Positions 27,271-38,070 of a DNA stretch of 41,255 nt are shown here, piece after piece. A program made the translations under genes and the position numbers. Origin of the DNA: an uncultured Pelagibacteraceae bacterium (GTDB taxonomy: Bacteria > Pseudomonadota > Alphaproteobacteria > Pelagibacterales > Pelagibacteraceae); assembly GCA_902539195.1 (NCBI GenBank), contig CACBHZ010000006.1, positions 1-41,255 on the forward strand, read 5' to 3'. The notes below the pieces were generated by a model. The model searched no databases and was not told the origin of the DNA. It saw only the letters and a list, made by a program, of their open reading frames with translations. Every line of letters begins with the position of its first letter. Position 1 is the first letter of the stretch.

Positions 27271-29079
27271 ATGGGTGATACAATAGACAACATTAGGAAT
27301 TTTGCAATTATAGCTCATATAGATCATGGTAAATCAACTATAGCTGACAGGATAATTCATAAATGTGGAGGTCTGAGTGATAGAGAAATGAAATCTCAAG
27401 TGCTTGACTCTATGGATATAGAAAGAGAGAGAGGGATAACAATTAAAGCACAAACAGTTAAATTAAATTATAAAGCTAAAAATGGCAAAAATTATATTTT
27501 AAATATTATAGACACCCCAGGACATGTAGATTTTAGTTATGAAGTTAGTAGAAGCCTTTATGCGTGTGAGGGCTCAATATTAATTGTAGATAGTACTCAA
27601 GGGGTAGAAGCTCAAACACTTGCAAATGTATATCAAGCACTTGATATAAATCATGAGATTATTCCAGTGTTAAATAAAATTGATCTACCAGCATCTGATC
27701 TTGAGAGAACAAATAATCAAATTGAAGATGTTATTGGCATAGATACATCTAATTCTGTTCCTTGCTCTGGAAAAACTGGACAAGGAATAGATGAAATTCT
27801 TGAGCAAATTATTAACTCCTTACCGGGACCTAAAGGTGAAAAAAACAGCAAATTAAAATGTTTATTAGTTGATAGCTGGTATGACACTTATCTCGGAGTA
27901 GTTATATTGGTTAGAATTATAGACGGAAAACTAAAAAAAAATATGAAAATAAAAATGATGTCTACAAATCAAGAATATATTGTTGAAAAAGTTGGTGTTT
28001 TTACACCTAAAGCAAAAGATGTGAGTGAACTTAACGCTGGAGAAATAGGTTTTATTACAACTGGAATTAAAATTTTATCAGAAACTAAAGTTGGAGACAC
28101 TATATGTGATGCAGAAAATCCTCTACAAGATGCATTACCAGGTTTTAAACCAAGTAAGCCAGTGGTTTTTTGCGGTTTATTTCCTGTAGATAGTTCAGAA
28201 TATCAAAAGTTAAAAGATGGACTTGCTAAATTACAATTAAATGACGCAAGTTTTTCTTATGAAGCAGAATCATCATCTGCCTTAGGACTTGGTTTTAGAT
28301 GTGGATTTTTAGGTCTTTTACACCTTGAAATAATCACAGAAAGACTTGAAAGAGAATTTGATATAAATTTATTAACTACAACACCTGGTGTTGTTTATAA
28401 AGTTCACTTAAATAATGGTGAAATTATCGAACTTCAAAATCCATCAAATTTACCAGATCCTACTTATATAAAATATATTGAAGAACCATGGATTAAAGCC
28501 ACAATTATCACTCCAGACCAATACTTGGGATCAATTATTAAGTTATGTCAAAATAAAAGAGGCATTCAAACTAATTTAAGTTATTCAGGAAATCGTGCAG
28601 TAATTAATTATGAAATACCCTTAAATGAAGTCGTATTTGATTTTAATGATCGTCTTAAATCTATGACAAGTGGATATGCTAGTTTTGATTATGAAATTAT
28701 TGATCACAAAGAAGGAGATCTAGTAAAAATGAATATACTTGTAAACTCAGAACCTGTTGATGCTCTTGCAATGATGATACACAAAGATTTTGCTCAAACT
28801 ACAGGTAGAGAGGTCTGTGAAAAATTAAAAGACTTAATTCCAAGACACAACTTTATGATACCAATTCAAGCAGCTATTGGTGGTAAAATTATCGCTAGAG
28901 AAACTATCAAAGGTTTTAAAAAAGATGTTTTAACAAAAATTCATGGAGGTGGAGCGACTGATAGAAAAAGAAAACTGCTTGAAAAACAGAAAAAAGGTAA
29001 AGCTAGAGCAAAGCAATTTGGAAAAGTTGAGATACCTCAAGAAGCATTTATAGGTGTTTTAAGGATAAACAAAGAGTAG
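27271..29079 (+). CDS. lepA: Elongation factor 4 (LepA)
   Basis: 602-aa translational GTPase that acts on stalled or initiating ribosomes. G1 is AHIDHGKST (residues 15-23), switch II is DTPGHVDF, G4 is NKIDLP, and the LepA-specific C-terminal domain includes [20 protein letters not shown] and [18 protein letters not shown]. Length is typical. It starts two bases after pheT and ends seven bases before tRNA-Ser, so the tRNA is either cotranscribed or has a promoter inside lepA. Confidence 0.98.
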   Translation: MGDTIDNIRNFAIIAHIDHGKSTIADRIIHKCGGLSDREMKSQVLDSMDIERERGITIKAQTVKLNYKAKNGKNYILNIIDTPGHVDFSYEVSRSLYACEGSILIVDSTQGVEAQTLANVYQALDINHEIIPVLNKIDLPASDLERTNNQIEDVIGIDTSNSVPCSGKTGQGIDEILEQIINSLPGPKGEKNSKLKCLLVDSWYDTYLGVVILVRIIDGKLKKNMKIKMMSTNQEYIVEKVGVFTPKAKDVSELNAGEIGFITTGIKILSETKVGDTICDAENPLQDALPGFKPSKPVVFCGLFPVDSSEYQKLKDGLAKLQLNDASFSYEAESSSALGLGFRCGFLGLLHLEIITERLEREFDINLLTTTPGVVYKVHLNNGEIIELQNPSNLPDPTYIKYIEEPWIKATIITPDQYLGSIIKLCQNKRGIQTNLSYSGNRAVINYEIPLNEVVFDFNDRLKSMTSGYASFDYEIIDHKEGDLVKMNILVNSEPVDALAMMIHKDFAQTTGREVCEKLKDLIPRHNFMIPIQAAIGGKIIARETIKGFKKDVLTKIHGGGATDRKRKLLEKQKKGKARAKQFGKVEIPQEAFIGVLRINKE

Positions 29080-29086
29080 GTATTTT

Positions 29087-29176
29087 GGAGAGGTGGCCGA
29101 GTGGTTGAAGGCGCACGCTTGGAAAGCGTGTATAGGGGAAACTCTATCATGGGTTCGAATCCCATTCTCTCCGCCA
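29087..29176 (+). tRNA. tRNA-Ser (anticodon GGA)
   Basis: A 90-base class II tRNA: acceptor GGAGAGG/TCTCTCC, anticodon arm CACGC-TTGGAAA-GCGTG with anticodon GGA, a long variable arm (TATAGGGGAAACTCTATC, which pairs with itself), T-arm ATGGG-TTCGAAT-CCCAT, discriminator G and encoded CCA. It reads UCC and UCU. The long variable arm is diagnostic of tRNA-Ser here. It sits seven bases after the lepA stop. Confidence 0.98.
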
Positions 29177-29244
29177 TATTTTTGTTAGAAAATCGATATT
29201 TTTAAAGGGTTTTACCAAAATAGAAAAAAAATCTAAAAAACATC

Positions 29245-29273
29245 AAATAAATGTTGGTATTCAACACTTATTT
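29245..29273. promoter_or_regulatory. 12-bp inverted repeat upstream of the gyrB-like gene
   Basis: In the 170-base spacer between tRNA-Ser and the gyrB-like gene, AAATAAATGTTG (29245-29256) and CAACACTTATTT (29262-29273) pair over 12 bases with one mismatch around the loop GTATT. No T-run follows, so it is not a standard terminator; it could be an operator or an mRNA hairpin. Further down, the 10-base direct repeat TTATAAAAAT occurs twice one base apart (29306-29315 and 29317-29326), a plausible -10 area. Nothing else is recognised in the spacer. AT-rich DNA makes chance repeats common. Confidence 0.35.
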
Positions 29274-29340
29274 AAGCATTTGTGTCTCTACCATTTTTAA
29301 ATTTTTTATAAAAATGTTATAAAAATTTCTTCCATATTAA

Positions 29341-31404
<2,064 letters not shown>

Positions 31405-32685
31405 ATGGATTTAAAACAATCCGTCAAAGCTGCATCATTGAATAAGTCTACTTATATAAATTTAAGATGGATAGGAATTTTAGGTCAGTTTATAACTATA
31501 AACACAGTAAAGTTTATTTTTGGTTTTGAATTCGACTTTATTTTATCTAATCTAATAATTTTTATTGGAGCTTTAAGTAACTTCTACTTAATGTTTTTTT
31601 ATAAAAAAACAATACTTTCAAATGTAACTTCTTTTAATTTTTTATCTTTAGATATCCTTCAATTGAGTGCTTTACTTTACTTATCTGGAGGTATTTTAAA
31701 CCCTTTTTCAATATTTCTTTTGATACCGAGCGTATTTGCTGCATCCAATTTAAATATCAGAACAAATATTGCTTTAATTTTAATTACTTTAGCATCGATT
31801 ATATTTTTAACTTTCTATCACTATGAACTACCTAAACCATTAGATGAATATAAAATTAGCTTGTATTATTACTATGCAATTCCTCTAGCATTGATAATTG
31901 CATTATTTTTTTTGAACTATTTCGCATTTATTTTTGGACAAGAAACAAATCTTAGAAAAGATGCTTTGGATAAAATCCAAGAAGTAATTTCCAAAGAGCA
32001 CGAACTTGTTTCACTTGGGGGACAAGCTGCAGCTGCAGCTCATTCATTTGGCACTCCTTTGTCTACTATTAAAATTATTTCTCACGATCTCTTTGATCAA
32101 TTTAAAGACAATGATGATGTAAAAAAAGATCTCGAACTATTAATTAGTCAAGTTAACAGGTGTAATGATATTTTAAAAAAACTAACATTAAATCCTACAA
32201 TAGAAGATGATTTTATTGACAAAAATAAAACGCTTTACGATTATATTAGTGAGATAGTCAACTCATTTAAGGAAATTTCAAATAAGAATTTCAATATTGA
32301 TAAAGAGCAAGATTCCAACTCATTTGAAATATTAAAATCTGTTGAAATTGTTTATGGTTTGAGAAATTTCATTGGAAATGCTAACAAATTTTCAAATGAA
32401 AATATTTATATTGCCATCAAAAGCGACAGTCAAAAAACTGAAATAACAATAGAGGATGATGGTCCTGGTATACCAAAAGATATACTTAACAAGATTGGAG
32501 AGCCTTATATTAAGACACTTAAACCTAAGGATAATAAAAAAACTGGATTAGGCCTAGGAATTTTTATAGGCAAAACTTTGTTAGAAAAAAATTCTGCCAA
32601 AATAACAATTAGAAATTCAGAAACTAGGGGTGGAGCTGAAGTAAAAATAGAGTGGGAAAATAAAAATTTAAAAAAATTAGTGTAA
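31405..32685 (+). CDS. regB: RegB/PrrB-type redox sensor histidine kinase
   Basis: 426-aa membrane kinase. About six hydrophobic spans lie in residues 20-178, and the ubiquinone-binding loop signature SGGILNPF is at 94-101. The phospho-accepting His is H213 in [15 protein letters not shown], the alphaproteobacterial RegB H-box with HS-F in place of the usual HEL. C253 (SQVNRC) lies exactly 40 residues after H213, matching the redox-active Cys265/His225 spacing described for Rhodobacter RegB. The ATPase has [18 protein letters not shown] and [10 protein letters not shown]. It should report aerobic/redox state to a RegA-type regulator, which is not in this window. It abuts the gyrB-like gene with no gap and overlaps cobT by nine bases. 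Confidence 0.88.
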   Translation: MDLKQSVKAASLNKSTYINLRWIGILGQFITINTVKFIFGFEFDFILSNLIIFIGALSNFYLMFFYKKTILSNVTSFNFLSLDILQLSALLYLSGGILNPFSIFLLIPSVFAASNLNIRTNIALILITLASIIFLTFYHYELPKPLDEYKISLYYYYAIPLALIIALFFLNYFAFIFGQETNLRKDALDKIQEVISKEHELVSLGGQAAAAAHSFGTPLSTIKIISHDLFDQFKDNDDVKKDLELLISQVNRCNDILKKLTLNPTIEDDFIDKNKTLYDYISEIVNSFKEISNKNFNIDKEQDSNSFEILKSVEIVYGLRNFIGNANKFSNENIYIAIKSDSQKTEITIEDDGPGIPKDILNKIGEPYIKTLKPKDNKKTGLGLGIFIGKTLLEKNSAKITIRNSETRGGAEVKIEWENKNLKKLV

Positions 32686-34467
32686 TTTTTTATTATTTTC
32701 AAACAAACCACTAAGCTGACCAATCATTACATCCCCTAACTCTTGAACATCAGCTATTTTTATCGCTTTTTTGTAATATCTCGAAACGTCGTGGCCTATA
32801 CCTATGGCAAGAATTTCGATATCACTTTTGTTTTCAATTGATTTTACAGTTTGCTTTAGATGTTTTTCTAAAAAATCACCAGAATTAACAGATAATGTTG
32901 AATCATCAACCGGAGCTCCATCTGAAATAACCATAAGAATTTTTCTTTCTTCTTTTCTTTTCTTAAGTCTGTTGAAAGCCCAAGTAATAGCTTCACCATC
33001 AATATTTTCTTTAAGCAAACCCTCTTTTAGCATTAAGCCTAAATTTTTTTTTGATTGTCTCCAGTGAGTATCAGCAGATTTATAAATTATATGTCTTAGG
33101 TCATTTAAACGTCCTGGATTTTTTAATTTTCCAAGTTTATTCCACTTTTCTCTACTCTTACCACCCTTCCAATTTTTTGTTGTGAAACCAAGAATTTCAA
33201 CTTTAACCGAGCATCTTTCTAATGTTCTAGACAATATATCAGCACAAAGAGCGGCAATCGTAATTGGTCTCCCTCTCATAGATCCAGAATTATCTATTAG
33301 TAAAGTCACAACTGTATCTTTAAATTCTAAATCTTTCTCTTTTTTAAAAGAAAGGGAATTATATGGATCAATTATTATTCTTGGTAATTTTGAACTATCT
33401 AATAAACCTTCTTCAAGGTCAAATTCCCAAGATCTATTTTGTTTTGCAAGTAACTGTCTTTGTAATTTATTTGCAAGTTTGGTAATTATGTCTTGGAAAC
33501 TAGTTAGCTGTTGATCTAAATTTTTTCTTAATTTTGAAATTTCTTCAGAATTTTCCAATGTTTCTGCTTTTGCTGTCTCATCAAATTCTGAAGTATATAT
33601 TTTATATTCTTTATTACTTATTCCTAAATTTTTTTTCTGAACAATATTTTCTATTTCATTATTTTCAGCATCATCATTTCCTAATTGTTCATCAAGTCTA
33701 AATTCATTCATTTCGTCAGAACTATCAACTCCTTCATTAATACTGTCTTCCTCTTCTCTCTCCTGGGATTCTCCACTATCTGTTTTTTGATCATCTTTTG
33801 AATTATTGTTATCTTGCTCGTCTTCTTTTTGTTCTTCCCTTTTGTTTTCTTCTTCGGATTCGAAGATTTCCATATTCTGAAGAATTTCTGATATTTTAGA
33901 ATTGTATATTTCCTGATTCTCTGCATTTTCTTTTAAAAAGTCTATGTGTTTATCTAAAGATTTTTCAAAATCATCTTTCCAGTATGATAAAATTTTTTCA
34001 GCGCTTTCAGTTAAATTTACGTTCATTATTTTATTAAGCATGTAATATTCAAAAGCTTCAGAAACATTAGATTCCTCTTTCTTTTTTATATTTTCAGATT
34101 TTGCCATACCGATCTTATTGTTATATTTGGCCATTAAATTTTTAGAAATTCCTCTCATCATTTGTGATCCTAAAAGTTCATATCTTATTTTTTCAGAAAT
34201 TTTATACAGCGTATGGCAAGTAGGTGTTTTTGGAATATTTTGTTCCAATTTAGAATTATCAGAAAATTTTCTTTTTAATGCCTCCGAATCTGCCTCAGCT
34301 CTTAATTTTATAAAGTTTTCTTTATCTTTTAAATTATCAAATTTAGAAATATTAAATTCTTTTAAATTTTTTTTGTCTTTTAATGGATATGTTTCGCCTG
34401 AAATGGCCTTAATCGTTGAGTTTAAAGCTTGTTTAAATTGCTCTTTTATAAGATCATCTTTGTTCAT
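32677..34467 (-). CDS. cobT: CobT-like VWA-domain protein (cobaltochelatase CobT family)
   Basis: 596-aa protein of the CobT family, the VWA partner of the AAA+ protein CobS. The N-terminal half is helical, residues about 203-274 are strongly acidic (runs of E, D and N), and the C-terminal VWA domain has the MIDAS motif DNSGS at 392-396, followed by [19 protein letters not shown] and [10 protein letters not shown], all typical. In cobalamin makers CobT-CobS-CobN insert cobalt into hydrogenobyrinate diamide. No cobN or other cobalamin gene is seen here. I chose ATG 34467 because it shares one base with the cobS stop (TAATG) and gives the family N-terminus; the open frame reaches 34515 inside cobS. 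Confidence 0.9.
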   Translation of the reverse strand: MNKDDLIKEQFKQALNSTIKAISGETYPLKDKKNLKEFNISKFDNLKDKENFIKLRAEADSEALKRKFSDNSKLEQNIPKTPTCHTLYKISEKIRYELLGSQMMRGISKNLMAKYNNKIGMAKSENIKKKEESNVSEAFEYYMLNKIMNVNLTESAEKILSYWKDDFEKSLDKHIDFLKENAENQEIYNSKISEILQNMEIFESEEENKREEQKEDEQDNNNSKDDQKTDSGESQEREEEDSINEGVDSSDEMNEFRLDEQLGNDDAENNEIENIVQKKNLGISNKEYKIYTSEFDETAKAETLENSEEISKLRKNLDQQLTSFQDIITKLANKLQRQLLAKQNRSWEFDLEEGLLDSSKLPRIIIDPYNSLSFKKEKDLEFKDTVVTLLIDNSGSMRGRPITIAALCADILSRTLERCSVKVEILGFTTKNWKGGKSREKWNKLGKLKNPGRLNDLRHIIYKSADTHWRQSKKNLGLMLKEGLLKENIDGEAITWAFNRLKKRKEERKILMVISDGAPVDDSTLSVNSGDFLEKHLKQTVKSIENKSDIEILAIGIGHDVSRYYKKAIKIADVQELGDVMIGQLSGLFENNKKLH

Positions 34468-35441
34468 TAAACTTGAATATTTATCATCGACTCTGGTAGT
34501 TCTTCTCCAAAACATCTTTGATAATATTCAGCGATTGTATTCTTTTCTACGTCATCACATTTATTTAAAAAAGTTACTCTGAACGCATAACCCACATCTT
34601 TAAATATTTCTGAATTTTCTGCCCAATGTAGTACCGTCCTAGGACTCATAACAGTAGAAATATCTCCAGCCATAAATCCTTTTCTAGTAAGTGTCGCAAC
34701 TTTTATCATGTTTGCAACTTTCTCTTTACCTTTATTATTATCTAAAGATTTATTTTTTCCTAAAATAATTTCCATTTCTTTTTCCAAAGCTAAATAATTT
34801 AATGTTGTTACGATATTCCATCTATCCATTTGTCCCTGGTTTATTTGTTGTGTTCCATGATAAAGCCCAGTTGTGTCTCCTAAACCAACAGTATTTGAGG
34901 TTGCAAATAATCTGAAATATTTATTTTGCTTAATGACCTTATTCTTATCTAATAAAGTAAAATTTCCTTCAGCTTCCAAAACTCTTTGAATTACAAACAT
35001 CACATCTGGTCTACCAGCATCATATTCATCAAATACTAAAGCTACTGGATTCTGTATCGACCAAGGAAGAATTCCCTCCTTGAATTCTGTCACTTGTTTT
35101 CCATCTTTGATTACAATTGAGTCTTTACCAATTAAATCTATTCTACTAACATGACTATCTAAGTTAATTCTGATACATGGCCAGTTCAATCTGGCTGCAA
35201 TTTGTTCTATATGTGTGGATTTACCTGTTCCATGATAACCTTGCACTAAGACTCTTTTATTAAATGAAAATCCAGAGAGGATTGCTAAAGTTGTATCTTT
35301 ATCAAATTTATAAGTTTTATCTATATCTGGCACATAATCAGTTTTTTTTGAAAATGCGTCCACTTCCATATCAGAATCTATACCGAATGTTTGTTTAATC
35401 GATAATTTAATATCTGGTGTCTGTTCAATATTTGTTGTCAA
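34467..35441 (-). CDS. cobS: CobS-like MoxR/AAA+ ATPase
   Basis: 324-aa AAA+ ATPase of the CobS family. Walker A is GYHGTGKST (68-76), Walker B is VALVFDEYD (133-141), and the family-specific stretch [15 protein letters not shown] lies between them; [20 protein letters not shown] supplies sensor 1. These ATPases form rings that work with VWA partners to remodel or load metal into a target. Order on the minus strand is J-domain protein, cobS, cobT, an arrangement I recall from many alphaproteobacteria. The start overlaps the J-domain gene by 17 bases and the stop overlaps the cobT ATG by one. The true target in this organism is unclear. Confidence 0.93.
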   Translation of the reverse strand: MTTNIEQTPDIKLSIKQTFGIDSDMEVDAFSKKTDYVPDIDKTYKFDKDTTLAILSGFSFNKRVLVQGYHGTGKSTHIEQIAARLNWPCIRINLDSHVSRIDLIGKDSIVIKDGKQVTEFKEGILPWSIQNPVALVFDEYDAGRPDVMFVIQRVLEAEGNFTLLDKNKVIKQNKYFRLFATSNTVGLGDTTGLYHGTQQINQGQMDRWNIVTTLNYLALEKEMEIILGKNKSLDNNKGKEKVANMIKVATLTRKGFMAGDISTVMSPRTVLHWAENSEIFKDVGYAFRVTFLNKCDDVEKNTIAEYYQRCFGEELPESMINIQV

Positions 35442-35958
35442 TTTTGTCCTTATAAGTATTTTTTAATTGGGTATAAGCTAAAGTTATCACTTTAAGCTTA
35501 TCTTCAAATTTTTTATTGCCAGCATTCATATCAGGGTGAAATTTTTTCACAAGTCTTTTGAATTTTTCTTGTATTTTGGCCCATTTTAAACCAACTCCAA
35601 CACCCAAAATTTCAAAGGCTTTAAGATCATTACTATTAAAATTAAACTTATTCATATGATTCAAATTACTAAAATCTTTAAATTTTCCATTTTCATCTTT
35701 TAAAGTATTATTCCACAATATTTTGAAAAAATTGTCTGAAGAGCTGAAACTCTGCGTTGGCTTATGCCATGTCATGTCAGACTTTAAAAAGTTGATTACT
35801 TGTTCGTCGCTCATACCTGAAAAATAATTCCAGCTTTTATTAAACTCTCTTACATGCTTTAGACATAGAAGCCTATATTCTTTGCTGTTATCCTTTTCTT
35901 TTGGAGCTTTGTAAAGTCCCTCCTCATTGCAATTATTCCATTCACAAATATTTTTCAT
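35425..35958 (-). CDS. J-domain (DnaJ-like) protein with N-terminal Cys/His cluster
   Basis: 177-aa protein with a C-terminal J domain (about 112-175) carrying the HPD tripeptide at 141-143 (KKFHPDMN), which stimulates Hsp70/DnaK ATPase activity. The N-terminus has C5, C10, C32 and H35 in a layout that could bind zinc. It lacks the Gly/Phe and zinc-finger regions of DnaJ itself, so it is a dedicated co-chaperone, not dnaJ. I start at ATG 35958 (MKNICEW); an upstream in-frame ATG at 35973 adds only MILYY. It leads the cobS-cobT operon and is divergent from bolA with a 20-base gap. In this context it may recruit a chaperone to a CobS/CobT target. Confidence 0.82.
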   Translation of the reverse strand: MKNICEWNNCNEEGLYKAPKEKDNSKEYRLLCLKHVREFNKSWNYFSGMSDEQVINFLKSDMTWHKPTQSFSSSDNFFKILWNNTLKDENGKFKDFSNLNHMNKFNFNSNDLKAFEILGVGVGLKWAKIQEKFKRLVKKFHPDMNAGNKKFEDKLKVITLAYTQLKNTYKDKIDNKY

Positions 35959-35978
35959 ATAATATAATATCAAGTTTA

Positions 35979-36239
35979 ATGGATATTAATCAACTTTCAA
36001 AAAAAATTGAAAATAAACTTTTGAATGACAGTTCTATAAAAAATGTAAAGATAATTGACAACACTTATAAGCATTTAAAACACAATTCACATCAGAAAGG
36101 CAAATATCATATTAAATTAGAAATAAATTCTGAAATATTAAAAAAAACGAATAGAATTCAATCAAATAAAGTAATCTACAAAATTTTAAGCGAAGAATTG
36201 AAAAATGATATTCATTCTTTACAAATAAGCTTTACTTAA
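35979..36239 (+). CDS. bolA: BolA family protein
   Basis: 86-aa BolA-like protein with the family order: N-terminal helix, variable loop rich in His (KHLKHNSHQKGKYH), the strand IKLEINSEIL, then the helix region VIYKILSEELKNDIHSLQIS. H79 in I-H-S-L matches the conserved His used for [2Fe-2S] binding with monothiol glutaredoxins. The usual RHR before V-I-Y is replaced by S-N-K. I start at ATG 35979; the open frame upstream to 35901 lies antisense to the J-domain gene and does not resemble BolA. Convergent overlap with aroB is 21 bases. Likely role: iron-sulfur handling or stress regulation. Confidence 0.82.
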   Translation: MDINQLSKKIENKLLNDSSIKNVKIIDNTYKHLKHNSHQKGKYHIKLEINSEILKKTNRIQSNKVIYKILSEELKNDIHSLQISFT

Positions 36240-37334
36240 TTCTTTTAATAAGAACTTTTTCAATTCACCAGATTTGGCCTGATAATTTAGGTTTAATTTT
36301 CCAAAATTCCTTATTAAAATTAAGTTTATATTGTCTGATTTATTTTTTTTGTCGCTTTTCATAAAATTAAGAATTGATGTAATTTTCCTTTTATTAAAAA
36401 GGTCTTTGTATTTATTTTTAATTTCTATCTTTCTAATATGATTGTTTATTAATTCTGAATTTGAATTTGAAATAATTTTTTTTTCTTTACTAAAATTTAC
36501 AGCATTCATTAAACCAAATATAACAGCTTCTCCATGATTTAATTTTTTTGAGTAACCAAGACTAGCCTCATATGCGTGAGCAAAAGTATGGCCAAGATTT
36601 AAAGATTTTCTTAAATTTTTTTCTTTTTCATCCTTTTCAATAATTTTTTTTTTTAATAAACAGCTATTTAAAATTCCATTAATTATAAAATTTCCTTTGA
36701 GATTTAAAATCTTATTAAAATTTTTATCTAAAAAAATAAAATTTTTTTTGCTATCAATTAAACTACTTTTTAATATTTCAGCATATCCACATATAATTTC
36801 TCTTTTGGGGAGGGTACGTAGTAAATTAATATCTGAAATTACTAAATCTGGCTGATAAAAACTTCCTATAAGATTTTTTCCAAATTTATTATTAATACCT
36901 GTTTTACCACCTATAGAAGAGTCGACTTGAGCTAATAAAGTAGAGGGTATGTTAATAAATTTTATTCCTCTTTTAAATGTGCTGGCTGCATATCCAACTA
37001 CATCTCCAGTAATTCCTCCACCAAATGAAATTATACAGTCTTCTCTATAAAAATTATTTTTAAATAAAAGATTATGTATTTTATTGATACTTAAGTTACT
37101 TTTATTTTTCTCATTTGCACTAAAATTTAAAGTATAGATTTTTTGATTTTTTAAATTTCCTAAGAGTATTGTTCTAAATTTTTTTGGTATCTTATTATCA
37201 ATTACTATTAAACATTTTGAAAATGATAATTTATTTTTTTTTATAATATTTCTAAATTTTGAAATTAGATTGGTACCAATATGAACTTCGTAATTTTTAC
37301 TTTTAGTTTTAACCTTTATTATTTTTGATTTCAT
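36219..37334 (-). CDS. aroB: 3-dehydroquinate synthase
   Basis: 371-aa NAD- and metal-dependent enzyme of the shikimate pathway, converting DAHP to 3-dehydroquinate. Visible family elements are GGGITGD (105-111) in the NAD site, FINIPSTLLAQVDSSIGGKTGIN (split around K144), the metal-ligand glutamate in CGYAEILK (E186), and the metal-binding LNLGHTFAHAYE and LNHGEAVIFG segments. The start overlaps aroK by 26 bases, so the two steps are co-expressed. The last 21 bases overlap the end of bolA. The C-terminus is very Lys/Asn-rich, in line with the AT-rich genome. Confidence 0.96.
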   Translation of the reverse strand: MKSKIIKVKTKSKNYEVHIGTNLISKFRNIIKKNKLSFSKCLIVIDNKIPKKFRTILLGNLKNQKIYTLNFSANEKNKSNLSINKIHNLLFKNNFYREDCIISFGGGITGDVVGYAASTFKRGIKFINIPSTLLAQVDSSIGGKTGINNKFGKNLIGSFYQPDLVISDINLLRTLPKREIICGYAEILKSSLIDSKKNFIFLDKNFNKILNLKGNFIINGILNSCLLKKKIIEKDEKEKNLRKSLNLGHTFAHAYEASLGYSKKLNHGEAVIFGLMNAVNFSKEKKIISNSNSELINNHIRKIEIKNKYKDLFNKRKITSILNFMKSDKKNKSDNINLILIRNFGKLNLNYQAKSGELKKFLLKELSKAYL

Positions 37335-37833
37335 ATTTTTTTATAATTTTATTTGCTATTTCATTTTTATTTAGCTGATCACAATTAATTGTGAAGTCTG
37401 CCAAACTATATATTTTAGCTCTTTCATTTATTAGTCTCTCTAGATCTGTTTCACTTAATGTCATGGCTAGAGGTCTTTTTTTGCTACCATTTATTCTTTT
37501 AATTATTATATCTTTTTTCCAGTTCAACCAAAAACTAAAAGAGCTTTTCTTACATTCTTTCCTAATATTGGTATTAATATATGCACCTCCACCTAGTGAT
37601 AAAATTTGTTTTTCACCTTTTAAACATGATAATGTTATTTCTTCTTCACATTCACGGAAGTATTTTTCTCCCTTTTTTTTGAAAATTTCTGCAATTTTCA
37701 TTTTTTCTTTTTCTTCAATTTTATTATCTATATCAATAAATTTAAGTTTGGTTTGTTTAGAAATCAATTTTCCTATTAATGTCTTTCCCGAGCCCATCAT
37801 ACCTACTAAAACTAGATTTTTATTTGATTCCAT
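37309..37833 (-). CDS. aroK: Shikimate kinase
   Basis: 174-aa P-loop kinase that phosphorylates shikimate at O3. The Walker A motif is GMMGSGKT (11-18), the shikimate-binding D34/D36 lie in FIDIDN, R60 and E61 in YFRECEE, and the GGG loop at 81-83 in LSLGGGAY; the lid arginine region is K-K-R-P-L-A. Length is standard. It is the first gene of a minus-strand aroK-aroB pair. The 96-base gap to the divergent 46-codon frame probably holds its promoter. Confidence 0.96.
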   Translation of the reverse strand: MESNKNLVLVGMMGSGKTLIGKLISKQTKLKFIDIDNKIEEKEKMKIAEIFKKKGEKYFRECEEEITLSCLKGEKQILSLGGGAYINTNIRKECKKSSFSFWLNWKKDIIIKRINGSKKRPLAMTLSETDLERLINERAKIYSLADFTINCDQLNKNEIANKIIKKYEIKNNKG

Positions 37834-37929
37834 ATATTTCTAAGTTGAAAAAACACAAATATGTCTTATTTTGATTTTACAAAATTATATGCTTTTAAAA
37901 CATTATACTACAAAGGAATATAACATAAT

Positions 37930-38070
37930 ATGAAATTTGCAATTAAAGCTGGAATTATTTTTTTTATATTAATTTTGTCTATTGTTGTTTTGAGTAAGAT
38001 AGATTTCCCATCCCCCAACAAAAAAATTGAAGTGATTTTGCCTAATGAAAATTTTAAAACAATTAAGTAA
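37930..38070 (+). CDS. 46-aa single-pass membrane peptide, unknown function
   Basis: A short frame from ATG 37930 encodes a Lys-bearing start (MKFAIKAG), one hydrophobic span (IIFFILILSIVVLS) and a 20-residue polar tail with PSPNKKIEVILPNENF. AAAGGA lies a short distance upstream. Its last 26 bases overlap the start of the next exported-protein gene in another frame, the style of overlap seen elsewhere in this window. The charge layout predicts an inner-membrane anchor with the tail outside. It resembles short conserved proteins placed before this larger gene in other alphaproteobacteria as far as I recall, but I assign no function. Confidence 0.6.
   Translation: MKFAIKAGIIFFILILSIVVLSKIDFPSPNKKIEVILPNENFKTIK

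Noticed and set aside
34118-34582. 154-codon plus-strand frame opposite cobT/cobS
   Set aside because: Antisense to two well supported genes; hydrophobic composition comes from complementing Lys/Glu/Asn codons.
37391-37843. 150-codon plus-strand frame opposite aroK
   Set aside because: aroK has every catalytic motif; the antisense product is a Phe/Leu/Ser-rich shadow.
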